A stretch of 64,000 nt of DNA from Erwinia sorbitola (GCF_009738185.1 NZ_CP046509.1:437501-501500); one strand, 5' to 3'; shown: positions 37,436 to 46,776, numbered from the stretch's first letter. Program-made: numbers and translations. The notes: generated by a model from the sequence alone, not told the origin.

Positions 37436-37705
37436 TTATTTATACAGTTCAGCAGTTGCGTGGTAGTTACCGTCATTACGCGCTTCAATTACGCGGTAAG
37501 AGGTAGCGCCCTGCTGATCGGCCTTATCTGACAGCGCCTGACGGATATCCGTTGGCGTACCGTCGATGCCGCTGACGCTCACAGTCCCGACAGACTGCAG
37601 GTTCTGGCTGGCGACTTGCTGATTAGTGACCAGGTTAGCAGCGCTGGCACCGAAAGAGAGAGCAGAGGCAAGTGTTAATGCAGCGATAGTAAATGTGGTT
37701 TTCAT
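37436..37705 (-). CDS. YhcN/BhsA-type periplasmic protein, copy 2
   Basis: An 89-residue DUF1471 protein with a signal peptide ending SFGASA and the mature core GTVSVSGIDGTPTDIRQAL..KADQQGATSYRVIEARN..ATAELYK. It is paralogous to the copies on either side. Gaps of 94 bp (to copy 1) and 126 bp (to copy 3) suggest that each gene may have its own promoter. Function is known only at family level (stress, envelope). Confidence 0.9.
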   Translation of the reverse strand: MKTTFTIAALTLASALSFGASAANLVTNQQVASQNLQSVGTVSVSGIDGTPTDIRQALSDKADQQGATSYRVIEARNDGNYHATAELYK

Positions 37706-37831
37706 GATGATGACTCCAGAAATAGGGTTGCACGGTAACCGAAAGGGCTTAAAAAGCGTTTGTTATACTTGGGGTTACCGGATTTCATTAATTAATTAAC
37801 TAATAAATTAACGTAGATGTTAAATGCTGAC

Positions 37832-38095
37832 TTATTTGTACAGCTCGGCTGTCGCGTGCCAGTTACCGTTCTCATAATCTTCGATAACGCGGTAAGCACT
37901 GGCACCTTTCTCGGTTGCTTTATTATTCAGTGCCTGATGGATATCCATAGGCGAACCGGTAATGCCACTGACGCTGATCACGCCGATAGATTGCAGATCC
38001 TTCGCCTGATCGCTATTAATGGATTCAGCGGCAAAAGAGCCAAATGACAGCGCAGATAACACGCTTAATGCAGCAATAGTAGTTTTAACGTTCAT
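37832..38095 (-). CDS. YhcN/BhsA-type periplasmic protein, copy 3
   Basis: An 87-residue DUF1471 protein with signal peptide MNVKTTIAALSVLSALSFGSFA and the mature core GVISVSGITGSPMDIHQALNNKA. The start at 38095 is chosen because it gives the signal peptide; the frame is open upstream. Its mature region is more acidic (VIEDYENGN) than the other two. Copies 2 and 3 share the ending ATAELYK. Confidence 0.9.
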   Translation of the reverse strand: MNVKTTIAALSVLSALSFGSFAAESINSDQAKDLQSIGVISVSGITGSPMDIHQALNNKATEKGASAYRVIEDYENGNWHATAELYK

Positions 38096-38440
38096 GATAT
38101 TTTCCTCGTCAACTGTTTTTATCTTTTTAGTTACTGTGATTTGCATCACGAAAACAAGTATAGATCTAATAACGTAAAATATTAATAGCATGCTAATAAT
38201 TTTTCATCGAAGGTTTTCGGGGTTTTTCAGATTTTTAATAACCAACCGTTATAAAAAGCGCTTATGTTTTAACCTTTACCTGTTAAATGCTTGTAAAAAC
38301 ATCATGCTGTGTGAAATTAGCGATTTGTGCGCTTATTAGTGGTCGATCACATTGTTGAAAGAAATCTTAATGGCGATAGGCGCGCGCTTACAGGCTAAAA
38401 GGTAGTGGAATATACTGAGGTGAGTTCTTTTACCAGAAGA
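38096..38440. other. non-coding region between yhcN-like cluster and argR
   Basis: About 345 AT-rich bases without a gene. They should hold the promoter of yhcN-like copy 3. TTGCATCACGAAAACAAGTATAGAT near 38140 and several T/A-rich blocks are visible, but no site is assigned. Confidence 0.45.
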
Positions 38441-38471
38441 ATAAAAAAAAGGGCCGATAGCGTTCGGCCCT
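38441..38471 (-). terminator. argR terminator
   Basis: Read leftward, AGGGCCGAA and TCGGCCCT pair around a short loop and are followed by eight T residues. It lies about 55 bp past the argR stop. Confidence 0.88.
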
Positions 38472-38524
38472 GAGAGAAATGCATAAATAGTGAGTGTTGC
38501 CGGGCAGTTAATTCCTGAAGTGGC

Positions 38525-38995
38525 TTATAACTCTTGTTCAAACAGTACCAGAACTGCATCGTAGAGCTGCTTCACTGTAAAGGCACGCGCAGGGGTAATA
38601 AAGATGGTGTCATCACCGGCGATAGTCCCGAGAATGCCTTCTGCTTTCCCGAGGGAGTCGAGCAGGCGCGCGATCAGCTGCGCTGCACCCGGACTGGTGT
38701 GAATCACTACCAGCGCGTCGTTGAAGTCGATATCCAGTACCAGATTTTTCAGCGGGCTGGTGGTGGTAGGCACGCCAAGTTCTGCGGGCAGGCAATACAC
38801 CATTTCCATTTTCGCATTGCGCGTGCGCACGGCGCCAAACTTCGTCAGCATACGGGAAACTTTCGACTGATTAATGTTTTCGAAACCTTCCTCCTGAAGT
38901 GCACTGACTATTTCGCCCTGCGAGCTGAATTTTTCTTCCTTGAGTAAGGCCTTGAAAGCCTTGATCAGATCTTCTTGTTTCGATGGGTTACGCAT
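38525..38995 (-). CDS. argR: arginine repressor ArgR
   Basis: A 156-residue hexameric arginine-dependent repressor, also a cofactor in ColE1 cer recombination. It has an N-terminal winged helix DNA-binding domain (SSQGEIVSALQEEGFENINQSKVSRML, described here in parts: helix 25-40, recognition helix 41-51) and a C-terminal arginine-binding hexamer domain with GAAQLIARLLDS and GTIAGDDTIFI. It is divergent from mdh, and two ARG boxes upstream indicate autoregulation. Confidence 0.98.
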   Translation of the reverse strand: MRNPSKQEDLIKAFKALLKEEKFSSQGEIVSALQEEGFENINQSKVSRMLTKFGAVRTRNAKMEMVYCLPAELGVPTTTSPLKNLVLDIDFNDALVVIHTSPGAAQLIARLLDSLGKAEGILGTIAGDDTIFITPARAFTVKQLYDAVLVLFEQEL

Positions 38996-39042
38996 AGGTT
39001 ACCGATAAAAGGAGGTTATTAAGGGATACCCTCAGCGGGTTA

Positions 39043-39079
39043 TTACATTATTATGCAATTAAATGAATGTTTATGCAAA
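39043..39079. promoter_or_regulatory. paired ARG boxes of the argR promoter
   Basis: On the minus strand, TTTGCATAAACATTCATT (39079-39062) and AATTGCATAATAATGTAA (39060-39043) resemble the 18-bp ARG box consensus and lie nearly side by side, about 50-85 bp before the argR start. The arrangement is that of the E. coli argR operator, so ArgR represses its own gene. Confidence 0.8.
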
Positions 39080-39192
39080 TAAGAAATGGATTCTCGGGCT
39101 ATCCCTGGCCGTCTGGAGGTGCATTTTAACAAATTTTGGCGCTAAAAAAAAATTTGCTGACGCCTGCTGAAATGCGCACTATGTGAACAGTT

Positions 39193-39201
39193 TGTTATAA
39201 T
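39193..39201 (+). promoter_or_regulatory. extended -10 promoter element of mdh
   Basis: TGTTATAAT gives a perfect -10 (TATAAT at 39196) with the TGN extension. No good -35 is visible, as expected for an extended -10 promoter. It would start a leader of about 105 nt before mdh. Confidence 0.6.
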
Positions 39202-39314
39202 CTTGAGGTTGTTCCAGTTACCTTTAAGGGTGTAATGTAACGCCAAATCACGGTGTAACTGCTCTATTGATTTCACGGCAAACGTCATGTTCAAAAAATA
39301 ATAAGGAGTTTAGG

Positions 39315-40250
39315 ATGAAAGTTGCAGTCCTCGGTGCAGCAGGTGGTATTGGCCAGGCTCTGGCCCTCCTGCTTAAAACTCAGCTTCCGGCAGGTTCAGA
39401 ACTCTCCCTCTATGATATCGCCCCGGTCACGCCCGGTGTAGCGGTTGATTTAAGCCATATCCCTACCGCAGTTAAAATCGAAGGTTTCAGTGGTGAAGAT
39501 GCTACTCCGGCGCTAAAAGGTGCTGATGTGGTGCTAATCTCTGCGGGTGTGGCGCGTAAACCCGGCATGGATCGTTCAGATCTTTTCAACGTAAATGCCG
39601 GAATTGTGCGTAATCTGATTGAACAGGTCGCTTCGACCAGTCCAAAAGCGCTCATTGCAATCATTACTAACCCGGTAAATACCACCGTGGCGATTGCTGC
39701 TGAAGTGCTGAAAAAAGCAGGCGTTTACGACAAAAACAGACTGTTCGGCGTGACCACGCTGGATATTATCCGTGCCAATACCTTTGTTGCTGCGCTGAAG
39801 GGCAAACAGCCACAGGAATTGAACGTGCCAGTGGTGGGTGGACATTCAGGCGTAACCATTCTGCCGTTGTTGTCACAGATTCCGGGCGTACAGTTTACCG
39901 AGCAGGAAGCTGCCGATCTGACTAAACGTATTCAGAATGCCGGTACTGAAGTTGTCGAAGCGAAAGCAGGTGGCGGATCGGCGACTCTGTCAATGGGGCA
40001 GGCGGGTGCACTGTTTGGTCTGTCGCTGGTGCGTGCGTTGAACGGTGAAAGCAATATTGTTGAATGTGCCTATGTTGAAGGGGATGGCGAGCACGCTCGT
40101 TTCTTCTCGCAGCCGCTGTTGCTGGGTAAAAATGGTATTGTTGAGCGTCGTCCGATCGGCACCCTGAGCGCGTTTGAACAGCGGTCGCTGGAAGGCATGC
40201 TGGACACACTGAAGAAAGATATTGTACTGGGCGAAGAGTTCGTTAAGTAA
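39315..40250 (+). CDS. mdh: malate dehydrogenase (NAD)
   Basis: A 311-residue TCA-cycle enzyme that interconverts malate and oxaloacetate. It has an NAD site GAAGGIGQALALLLK (8-21), substrate arginines R81 and R87 in VARKPGMDRSDL, and the catalytic pair D150 and H177 in VVGGHSG. The ATG at 39315 follows AAGGAG and gives the usual length of 311-312. It is divergent from argR as in E. coli. ArcA repression is known in E. coli; arcB is in this window. Confidence 0.99.
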   Translation: MKVAVLGAAGGIGQALALLLKTQLPAGSELSLYDIAPVTPGVAVDLSHIPTAVKIEGFSGEDATPALKGADVVLISAGVARKPGMDRSDLFNVNAGIVRNLIEQVASTSPKALIAIITNPVNTTVAIAAEVLKKAGVYDKNRLFGVTTLDIIRANTFVAALKGKQPQELNVPVVGGHSGVTILPLLSQIPGVQFTEQEAADLTKRIQNAGTEVVEAKAGGGSATLSMGQAGALFGLSLVRALNGESNIVECAYVEGDGEHARFFSQPLLLGKNGIVERRPIGTLSAFEQRSLEGMLDTLKKDIVLGEEFVK

Positions 40251-40267
40251 ATCCTCTTCTTAAAGGT

Positions 40268-40350
40268 ACTTTCGCTGCGTTGCCTGCTGGCAATCACCCC
40301 GGTCTCTTACCAGAGTAAGCTCCCGGGGATGCCCATTACCACATTCAGGT
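40268..40350. repeat. ERIC-like repeat between mdh and degS
   Basis: CTTTCGCTGCGTTGCCTGCTGGCAATCACCCCGGTCTCTTACC is followed by AGAGTAAGCTCCCGGGGATG (given as two parts). This is the core of an ERIC element, with TAAGCTCC and a CCCCGG/CCGGGG stem. It is the second ERIC-like element in the window and lies in the convergent mdh/degS gap, where it may help end transcription. Confidence 0.72.
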
Positions 40351-40407
40351 AGTGGGTCGATTCAGTGTTGATTCTCGCTCGTATGACGCAGCGCCTTTCT
40401 GGCCCGA

Positions 40408-41469
40408 TTACTGCCCTTGATTATCTTCAGGGTACTCTTGTACGGTTACCGGCAGTGTAATCTTTTTGCCATCGCGGCTGATCTCTACGTTAATGACTGT
40501 TCCCGGCCGGATTTCCGCTACCTGATCCATGGTTTCCAGTGGAGAAGCAGCCTGAACGTTATTAACCCGGGTAATAGTATCGTTAACCTGAATACCGGCA
40601 ACATCGGCCGGCCCGCCTGCTTTAACAACGGTCACCACAATACCCTGTACCTGAGGGTGTTCGATTCCCGTATCCATCCCGCTTGAACGCCGGAACTCCT
40701 GGCCCGTAATACCGATATAACCGCGGATAACCCGGCCATCACGGATCAGCTTCTCCATCACTTTGGTGGCCAGCTTAGTCGGGATAGCAAAACCGAGTCC
40801 TTCAGGTGTCTCACCGTTACTGCTTTTATCAAACGACAGGGTATTAATCCCCATCAGCTCTCCAAGGGAATTAATCAACGCGCCGCCGGAGTTGCCGCGG
40901 TTAATCGATGCATCGGTTTGCAGAAAGTCCTGATGACGGGAGGGGCTGAGGCCAACACGTCCGGTGGCACCGATAATACCCTGCGTCACCGTCTGGCCGA
41001 TGTTGTAAGGGTTACCAATCGCCATTACCAGGTCACCGACATGGGCGACGCGCTGAGGATTGATAGGGATTACCGGCAGATTAGAAGCATTAATTTTCAA
41101 CACAGCCAGATCGGTCAGGGAATCAGAGCCGACCAGCATGGCTTCAAAATAGCGGCCATCCTGTAGGTTGACGATAATCTGGCTGGCATCGTTAATCACA
41201 TGTTTATTGGTCAGGATATAGCCCCGGGGATCCATAATCACCCCTGAACCGAGCACATCGGTGGCACCACTGGCGCTGCGATTATAGACGTAGACCACCG
41301 CAGGTGCTGCGCGTCGCACACCAGAATTGTAACTGACGGGTTCTTCGCTGGTACTGCTGCTGGTGCTGGACAGCAGGTCGCTCCCGAGCCTGAGGCCGGG
41401 CACAGCTAGCAGAAGAATACCGGCCACAATCAGGCCAAAGATCACTGAACGCAAAATTTTAAGAAACAT
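40408..41469 (-). CDS. degS: outer-membrane-stress sensor serine endopeptidase DegS
   Basis: A 353-residue membrane-anchored periplasmic protease that cuts RseA and releases sigma-E when outer-membrane porin C-termini bind its PDZ domain. It has an N-terminal TM anchor (about 4-25), a trypsin-like domain with H90 (LTNKHVI), D120 (LTDLAVLK) and S194 (NRGNSGGAL), and one PDZ domain (about 250-345). The ATG at 41469 gives the family length. It lies 84 bp after degQ in the same direction. Confidence 0.97.
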   Translation of the reverse strand: MFLKILRSVIFGLIVAGILLLAVPGLRLGSDLLSSTSSSTSEEPVSYNSGVRRAAPAVVYVYNRSASGATDVLGSGVIMDPRGYILTNKHVINDASQIIVNLQDGRYFEAMLVGSDSLTDLAVLKINASNLPVIPINPQRVAHVGDLVMAIGNPYNIGQTVTQGIIGATGRVGLSPSRHQDFLQTDASINRGNSGGALINSLGELMGINTLSFDKSSNGETPEGLGFAIPTKLATKVMEKLIRDGRVIRGYIGITGQEFRRSSGMDTGIEHPQVQGIVVTVVKAGGPADVAGIQVNDTITRVNNVQAASPLETMDQVAEIRPGTVINVEISRDGKKITLPVTVQEYPEDNQGQ

Positions 41470-41553
41470 GGTCTTAAGCGGTGAATGAATGAACGACTGG
41501 GAGGATAGCATGAGTTACGCAGACACAGTAGCCCGTGTCTGCGTGTGGCGTTG

Positions 41554-42936
41554 TTATGGCAATAACAGATAGATATTCTCATCGCCGCGCATCACGTTTA
41601 GCGCCAGCAGTGGTGGTTTAGCTTCCAGCAGTTTGCGTAGTTCCGCCAGATTCTGTACCGGCGTACGGTTTACGCCAACAATGACATCATCTTTCTGGAG
41701 GCCAAACTGGGCGGCCGGAGTCGATTTCTCGACCTCATCAACTTTTACACCTTTAGTGCCATTTTTAGCAGCGCCGTCACTGAGTGTTGCGCCCTGTAAA
41801 GCTGGCGTCATCAGTTCTGCGCTGGTGCTGCTCTGGGTGCTGTTATCCAGCTTCACGCTAACAGTGAGTGGTTTACCTTCGCGCAGCAGGCCAACCTTAA
41901 CCTCCTGACCTGGCGGAGTGGTACCGATTCTTACCCGCAACTCAGCAAAGTTGGCGATAGTTTTACCATCAACGCTGGTAATAATATCACCCGCTTTGAT
42001 ACCTGCTTTGGCCGCCGCGGACTGTGGCAGCACTTCATTAACGAAGGCCCCGCGCTGAACGTCGACATTAAAAGCTTTAGCCATATCAGCAGTCATCTCG
42101 GTACCTTTAATACCAAGCTGACCACGTTTGACTTCACCAAACTGGATCAGCTGCTGCGCCAGGCCCATTGCCATATTACTTGGGATAGCAAAGCCGATGC
42201 CGATATTGCCCCCGCTGGAGGCCAGAATAGCGGTATTCAGACCGATCAGCTCACCGTTAAGGTTCACCAGTGCCCCGCCCGAGTTACCCCGGTTAATTGC
42301 CGCATCTGTCTGGATAAAGTTTTCCAACCCTTCCAGATTCAGGCCGCTACGGCCCAGAGCAGAGACAATGCCGGAGGTGGCGGTCTGGCCGAGGCCAAAC
42401 GGGTTACCGATGGCAACGGCAAAATCACCGACTTTAAGCTGATCGGAATCAGCTATTTTGATTTGAGTAAGGCGCGTTGCGCCATTGAGCTGGATCAGCG
42501 CAATATCGGTCTGCTCATCACGGCCAACCAGTTTGGCATCAAACTCGCGGCCATCACTTAACTGGACGCTGATTTTATCCGCACCGCTGACCACATGATT
42601 ATTGGTCAGTACATAGCCTTTGGCCGCATCAATGATGACGCCTGATGCCAGGCCTTCAAACTCAGGGGCCTTATCGTCACCTGGCGCGCTCTGGCCATTT
42701 TGCTCAAAGAAACGTTTTAACTGCTCGGGAATCTGCTGCTGGTTGTCGTCGCTTTCGGTGCCTTCAACGTGGACGCTGACCACGGCAGGTAACACCTTTT
42801 CCAGCATCGGAGCGAGGCTCGGTAGCGCTTCTCCCTGAATCTGGGAGGGGAGCGATGCCACTGAAGCGGGTACCACGGTCATATTGACGCCAATACTTAA
42901 GGCTAATGCGCTTAACAGAAATGATCTCTTCTTCAT
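41554..42936 (-). CDS. degQ: periplasmic serine endoprotease DegQ
   Basis: A 460-residue HtrA-family protease/chaperone of the periplasm. A signal peptide (1-27) is followed by a protease domain with the triad H114 (LTNNHVV), D144 (QTDIALI) and S219 (NRGNSGGAL), and two PDZ domains (about 270-360 and 375-460). E. coli DegQ has 455 residues. The shorter regulatory LA loop (QQQIPEQLKRFFEQN) favours DegQ over DegP. Confidence 0.96.
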   Translation of the reverse strand: MKKRSFLLSALALSIGVNMTVVPASVASLPSQIQGEALPSLAPMLEKVLPAVVSVHVEGTESDDNQQQIPEQLKRFFEQNGQSAPGDDKAPEFEGLASGVIIDAAKGYVLTNNHVVSGADKISVQLSDGREFDAKLVGRDEQTDIALIQLNGATRLTQIKIADSDQLKVGDFAVAIGNPFGLGQTATSGIVSALGRSGLNLEGLENFIQTDAAINRGNSGGALVNLNGELIGLNTAILASSGGNIGIGFAIPSNMAMGLAQQLIQFGEVKRGQLGIKGTEMTADMAKAFNVDVQRGAFVNEVLPQSAAAKAGIKAGDIITSVDGKTIANFAELRVRIGTTPPGQEVKVGLLREGKPLTVSVKLDNSTQSSTSAELMTPALQGATLSDGAAKNGTKGVKVDEVEKSTPAAQFGLQKDDVIVGVNRTPVQNLAELRKLLEAKPPLLALNVMRGDENIYLLLP

Positions 42937-43039
42937 CGTGGCTCAACTCTCGCTACCTGTGGGGATAAAAGGGTATCTGTATATGAGTAACTCAGTTGCA
43001 GCGGTACAGAAACAGGGGGCAACAGGCACCCCCAAAATA

Positions 43040-43438
43040 CTATTTGGCCGGGCGATCGCCACGCAACAGGCCTGAGGCGCTGTCCGGGTAATCACGTGGC
43101 ATTTGCACTGGCACCTGATCGTTGTCTGCCTCGGATTCAGTCAGCTGATACGCAAACGGGTTTTTCTCACCCGGGAGGTTCGGCAGCAGGTCATTTGAAC
43201 CCTTAGCCATATGCTGATAAAGCTGACGGTAATCACGTGCCATATTGTCCAGCAGCTCTGCACTGTGGGCAAAATGGTTGGTAAGCTCTTCACGATAGTC
43301 AGCCAGCTCGGCTTTACTTTTTTCCAGTTCGTACTGCAAGCTGCGTTGCTCACGCAGTTTCTTATTGCCGAAACGCATGGCGACCGCGCCAATAATAATC
43401 CCAACTACTAACCCAATAAGCGCATATTCCCAGGTCAT
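43040..43438 (-). CDS. zapG: cell division protein ZapG (YhcB)
   Basis: A 132-residue inner-membrane protein with a single N-terminal TM segment (about 4-22), then a long coiled coil (about 25-85, LREQRSLQYELEKSKAELAD) and a disordered tail. It is DUF1043 and links divisome and envelope growth. The ATG at 43438 (MTWEYALIGL) matches the E. coli start. It is divergent from zapE. Confidence 0.94.
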   Translation of the reverse strand: MTWEYALIGLVVGIIIGAVAMRFGNKKLREQRSLQYELEKSKAELADYREELTNHFAHSAELLDNMARDYRQLYQHMAKGSNDLLPNLPGEKNPFAYQLTESEADNDQVPVQMPRDYPDSASGLLRGDRPAK

Positions 43439-43614
43439 AATAACTCCCATATTGTCTTCGTTGTTCCGTAGGGCCTTTCTAACTCATGACAGCCACTATA
43501 ACCGCTAATCTCATGGAAGTGGAATCCTGCGGCAGCTTCGCTTAGTGTAGAACGACTTTTTTTTCGACGATCAACCACACGGCAAGGCCATTTTTCAGGG
43601 AATGTGACAACATT

Positions 43615-44742
43615 ATGCAAACGATGTCTCCTCTGGCGCTCTATCAGCAGGCGCTGGAAAACGGCGAGTATCAGGCCGATGAGGTACAGCGCGCGGCGAT
43701 GACCCGTCTGGACAGTATCTATCAGGCATTAACCCGTATCAGCCCGCCATCTTCCTCTGCCAGCGGTGGGTTATTTGGTAAATTGAGCACGCTATTAGGA
43801 AAAAATAAAAACGCTGTTCAGACACCGGCGCGCGGCCTGTATATGTGGGGTGGCGTTGGCCGTGGCAAGACATGGCTAATGGATCTGTTTTTTCAGTCGA
43901 TTCCTGGCGAGCGGAAGCAGCGTTTGCACTTCCACCGCTTTATGCTGCGGGTGCATCAGGAGCTGACCGAGCTACAGGGGCAGAGCGATCCGTTACAAAT
44001 TGTTGCCGATCGTTTTAAAGCCGAGACTGATCTGCTGTGCTTTGACGAGTTTTTTGTCTCTGATATCACCGACGCGATGCTGCTAGGTACGCTGATGGAA
44101 GCGCTGTTCAGTCGTGGTATCACCCTGGTTGCCACCTCAAATATTCCTCCGGACGACCTCTATCGCAACGGTCTGCAACGAGCGCGCTTTATACCTGCGA
44201 TTGAGATGATCAAACAGCACTGTGAGATTATGAACGTTGATGCGGGCATTGATTATCGTCTGCGCACGCTGACCTCAGCACATCTGTGGATGACGCCATT
44301 AGGTGAAGAGACATCGAAAGAGATGGAGCGCATGTTTATTGCGCTGGCGGGAAAGCCGCGTGCACATCACGAGCCGCTGGAAATTAATCACCGCCAGCTC
44401 TCAACGCTGGGGATGGCAGAAGGGGTGCTGGCGATAAATTTCCTGGCTTTATGCGGCGAAGGTCGCAGTCAACACGACTATATTGAACTGTCACGCCGTT
44501 TCCACAGCGTATTGCTGTATGATGTTCCGGTGATGATTTACAAGACTGAAGATCAGGCTCGACGTTTCCTGGCGTTGGTAGATGAATTCTACGAGCGTCA
44601 CGTGAAGCTGGTGGTCTCGGCAGAAGCATCACTTTATGAGATTTACCAGGGTACGCGGCTGAAGTTTGAGTATCAGCGCTGCGTTTCCCGCTTGCAGGAG
44701 ATGCAGAGCGAAGAGTACCTGCGGCTGCCGCATTTACCCTGA
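43615..44742 (+). CDS. zapE: cell division protein ZapE
   Basis: A 375-residue AFG1-like AAA+ ATPase that destabilises FtsZ filaments at low oxygen or high temperature in E. coli. It has Walker A GGVGRGKT (79-86), Walker B LLCFDEFFVSDI and sensor ATSNIPP. The start ATG at 43615 is 177 bp from the divergent zapG start. Confidence 0.96.
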   Translation: MQTMSPLALYQQALENGEYQADEVQRAAMTRLDSIYQALTRISPPSSSASGGLFGKLSTLLGKNKNAVQTPARGLYMWGGVGRGKTWLMDLFFQSIPGERKQRLHFHRFMLRVHQELTELQGQSDPLQIVADRFKAETDLLCFDEFFVSDITDAMLLGTLMEALFSRGITLVATSNIPPDDLYRNGLQRARFIPAIEMIKQHCEIMNVDAGIDYRLRTLTSAHLWMTPLGEETSKEMERMFIALAGKPRAHHEPLEINHRQLSTLGMAEGVLAINFLALCGEGRSQHDYIELSRRFHSVLLYDVPVMIYKTEDQARRFLALVDEFYERHVKLVVSAEASLYEIYQGTRLKFEYQRCVSRLQEMQSEEYLRLPHLP

Positions 44743-44787
44743 GTCTCTTATTACTGTGACGTGATGGTAATTTTATCGTAGAAAACG

Positions 44788-44817
44788 TTCGACCTTTACG
44801 GATGACTTCTCTATAAT
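44788..44817 (+). promoter_or_regulatory. promoter of rplM-rpsI
   Basis: TTCGAC as -35, an 18-bp spacer and a perfect -10 TATAAT, followed by CTTGCGACCCC, a GC-rich start region typical of ribosomal-protein promoters. It gives a leader of about 160 nt before rplM, in which L13-mediated autoregulation is expected. Confidence 0.75.
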
Positions 44818-44824
44818 CTTGCGA

Positions 44825-44986
44825 CCCCACGTTACAACAAAGGTTTTTTTCCCAAAACTCTTTGTGTTCCAGTAACTCTATCCGAAGGGGTGGGCTTACT
44901 GGTCAAGATGGTCGTGTGAGCTCCAACCGTTTATTCAAGCGTTTGGGATTTCACCAACGTGTAACTTAATTTGGGTAAGCTTTTAG
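44825..44986 (+). other. rplM mRNA leader
   Basis: About 160 nt of untranslated leader between the predicted start and rplM. In E. coli, L13 represses its own operon through this leader. GTTACAACAAAGG and CGTGTAACTTAA blocks are visible, and no structure is asserted. Confidence 0.5.
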
Positions 44987-45415
44987 ATGAAAACTTTTAC
45001 AGCTAAGCCAGAAACCGTCCAACGTGACTGGTATGTTGTTGACGCAACAGGCAAAACCTTAGGTCGCTTAGCGACCGAACTGGCTCGTCGTCTGCGCGGT
45101 AAGCACAAAGCGGAATATACTCCGCACGTCGATACAGGTGATTACATCATCGTTCTGAACGCTGAGAAAGTTGCCGTAACTGGTAACAAGCGTACTGACA
45201 AGATTTATTACCATCACACCGGCTTTGTCGGTGGTATCAAGCAAGCGACCTTCGAAGAGATGATTGCTCGCCGTCCTGAGCGTGTGATTGAAATCGCGGT
45301 TAAAGGCATGCTGCCAAAGGGCCCGCTGGGCCGTGCTATGTACCGTAAACTGAAAGTTTACGCGGGCAACGAGCACAACCATGCGGCACAGCAACCGCAA
45401 GTTCTTGACATTTAA
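44987..45415 (+). CDS. rplM: 50S ribosomal protein L13
   Basis: A 142-residue large-subunit protein of standard length, starting MKTFTAKPETVQRDWYV and containing the signature AVKGMLPKGPLGRAMYRKLKVY. It is the first gene of rplM-rpsI, with rpsI 15 bp downstream. Confidence 0.99.
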   Translation: MKTFTAKPETVQRDWYVVDATGKTLGRLATELARRLRGKHKAEYTPHVDTGDYIIVLNAEKVAVTGNKRTDKIYYHHTGFVGGIKQATFEEMIARRPERVIEIAVKGMLPKGPLGRAMYRKLKVYAGNEHNHAAQQPQVLDI

Positions 45416-45430
45416 TCGGGATTACAGGCA

Positions 45431-45823
45431 ATGGCTGAGAATCAAAACTACGGCACTGGTCGCCGCAAAAGCTCTTCCGCACGCGTCTTTATTAAGCCGG
45501 GTAGCGGTAATATCGTTATCAACCAGCGTTCTTTAGAACAGTACTTCGGTCGCGAAACTGCCCGCATGGTAGTTCGTCAGCCGCTGGAACTGCTGGACAT
45601 GGTTGGTAAATTCGATCTGTACATCACTGTTAAAGGTGGTGGTATCTCTGGTCAGGCTGGTGCGATCCGTCACGGTATCACACGCGCTCTGATGGAGTAC
45701 GACGAGTCACTGCGTGGCGAACTGCGTAAAGCAGGCTTCGTTACTCGCGATGCTCGTAAAGTTGAACGTAAGAAAGTCGGCCTGCGTAAAGCACGTCGTC
45801 GTCCTCAGTTCTCCAAACGTTAA
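45431..45823 (+). CDS. rpsI: 30S ribosomal protein S9
   Basis: A 130-residue small-subunit protein with GTGRRKSSSARVF at the N-terminus, GGGISGQAGAIRHGI in the core and the basic tail ending RRRPQFSKR, whose last arginine touches P-site tRNA. It is followed 30 bp later by a strong terminator. Confidence 0.99.
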   Translation: MAENQNYGTGRRKSSSARVFIKPGSGNIVINQRSLEQYFGRETARMVVRQPLELLDMVGKFDLYITVKGGGISGQAGAIRHGITRALMEYDESLRGELRKAGFVTRDARKVERKKVGLRKARRRPQFSKR

Positions 45824-45853
45824 TTTTTTCTGCTCCGCAGAAGCGATTATCGG

Positions 45854-45882
45854 AAAACCCGGTGCCTGGCGCCGGGTTTTTT
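45854..45882 (+). terminator. rplM-rpsI terminator
   Basis: AAAACCCGG and CCGGGTTTT pair, with an inner GCGCC contribution, and are followed by six T residues. Confidence 0.9.
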
Positions 45883-46129
45883 ATTTTCTTCCGGTGCAAA
45901 AAGCGCGAAACTCACACCGCTTTACCAATTTCCCCCGCAATTCCGCGTGTGACCCCCCACAAGCTGGCTAAAATCTGGTAAACTATGTGTCACTTTGTGC
46001 CCATTGTCCGGGCAATGACGCGTGTATCCTGTGTACCAGGGATCGGTCAGTCTTCGGGCCAATGGCAATAATGGGTCGCCGCGTGGATGGCTATTCGCAG
46101 TAATTTTCTCGATAAACTTGGAGGTTTAC

Positions 46130-46771
46130 ATGGCTGTCGCTGCCAACAAACGTTCGGTAATGACGCTGTTTTCTGGTCCGACTGACATTTTCAGCCACCA
46201 GGTACGCATTGTCCTGGCTGAGAAGGGTGTTAGTGTCGAGATCGAGCAGGTTGAAACGGATAACCTGCCGCAGGATCTGATCGACCTCAACCCGTACCGC
46301 ACCGTACCCACCCTTGTGGATCGCGAGCTTACGCTGTATGAATCGCGCATCATCATGGAATATCTGGACGAGCGCTTCCCGCATCCTCCACTGATGCCGG
46401 TTTACCCGGTAGCACGCGGTGAAAGCCGCCTGATGATGCATCGCGTTGAGCAGGATTGGTACAGCCTGATGCGTAAAGTTGAAAACGGCACCGCACAGGA
46501 AGCCGAAGCTGCGCGCAAACAGCTGCGCGAAGAGCTGCTGGCTATCGCACCACTGTTCGCCCGTACGCCGTTCTTTATGAGCGAAGAGTTCAGCCTGGTT
46601 GACTGCTATCTGGCTCCTCTGCTGTGGCGTTTGCCGCAGATGGGCATTGAGCTGATTGGCGCGGGTTCTAAAGAGCTTAAAGGCTATATGACTCGTGTCT
46701 TCGAGCGTGACTCCTTCCTTGCTTCTCTGACCGAAGCAGAACGTGAAATGCGCCTGCAAACGCGGGGCTAA
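46130..46771 (+). CDS. sspA: stringent starvation protein A
   Basis: A 213-residue RNA-polymerase-associated protein with a glutathione-S-transferase fold (N-domain about 10-87, helical C-domain to 205) that lacks GST activity. It supports stationary-phase acid tolerance and represses H-NS in E. coli. The ATG at 46130 follows TTGGAGG and matches the known MAVAANKRSVMTLFSG start; upstream codons are leader. sspB follows after 5 bp. Confidence 0.98.
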   Translation: MAVAANKRSVMTLFSGPTDIFSHQVRIVLAEKGVSVEIEQVETDNLPQDLIDLNPYRTVPTLVDRELTLYESRIIMEYLDERFPHPPLMPVYPVARGESRLMMHRVEQDWYSLMRKVENGTAQEAEAARKQLREELLAIAPLFARTPFFMSEEFSLVDCYLAPLLWRLPQMGIELIGAGSKELKGYMTRVFERDSFLASLTEAEREMRLQTRG

Positions 46772-46776
46772 GTACG

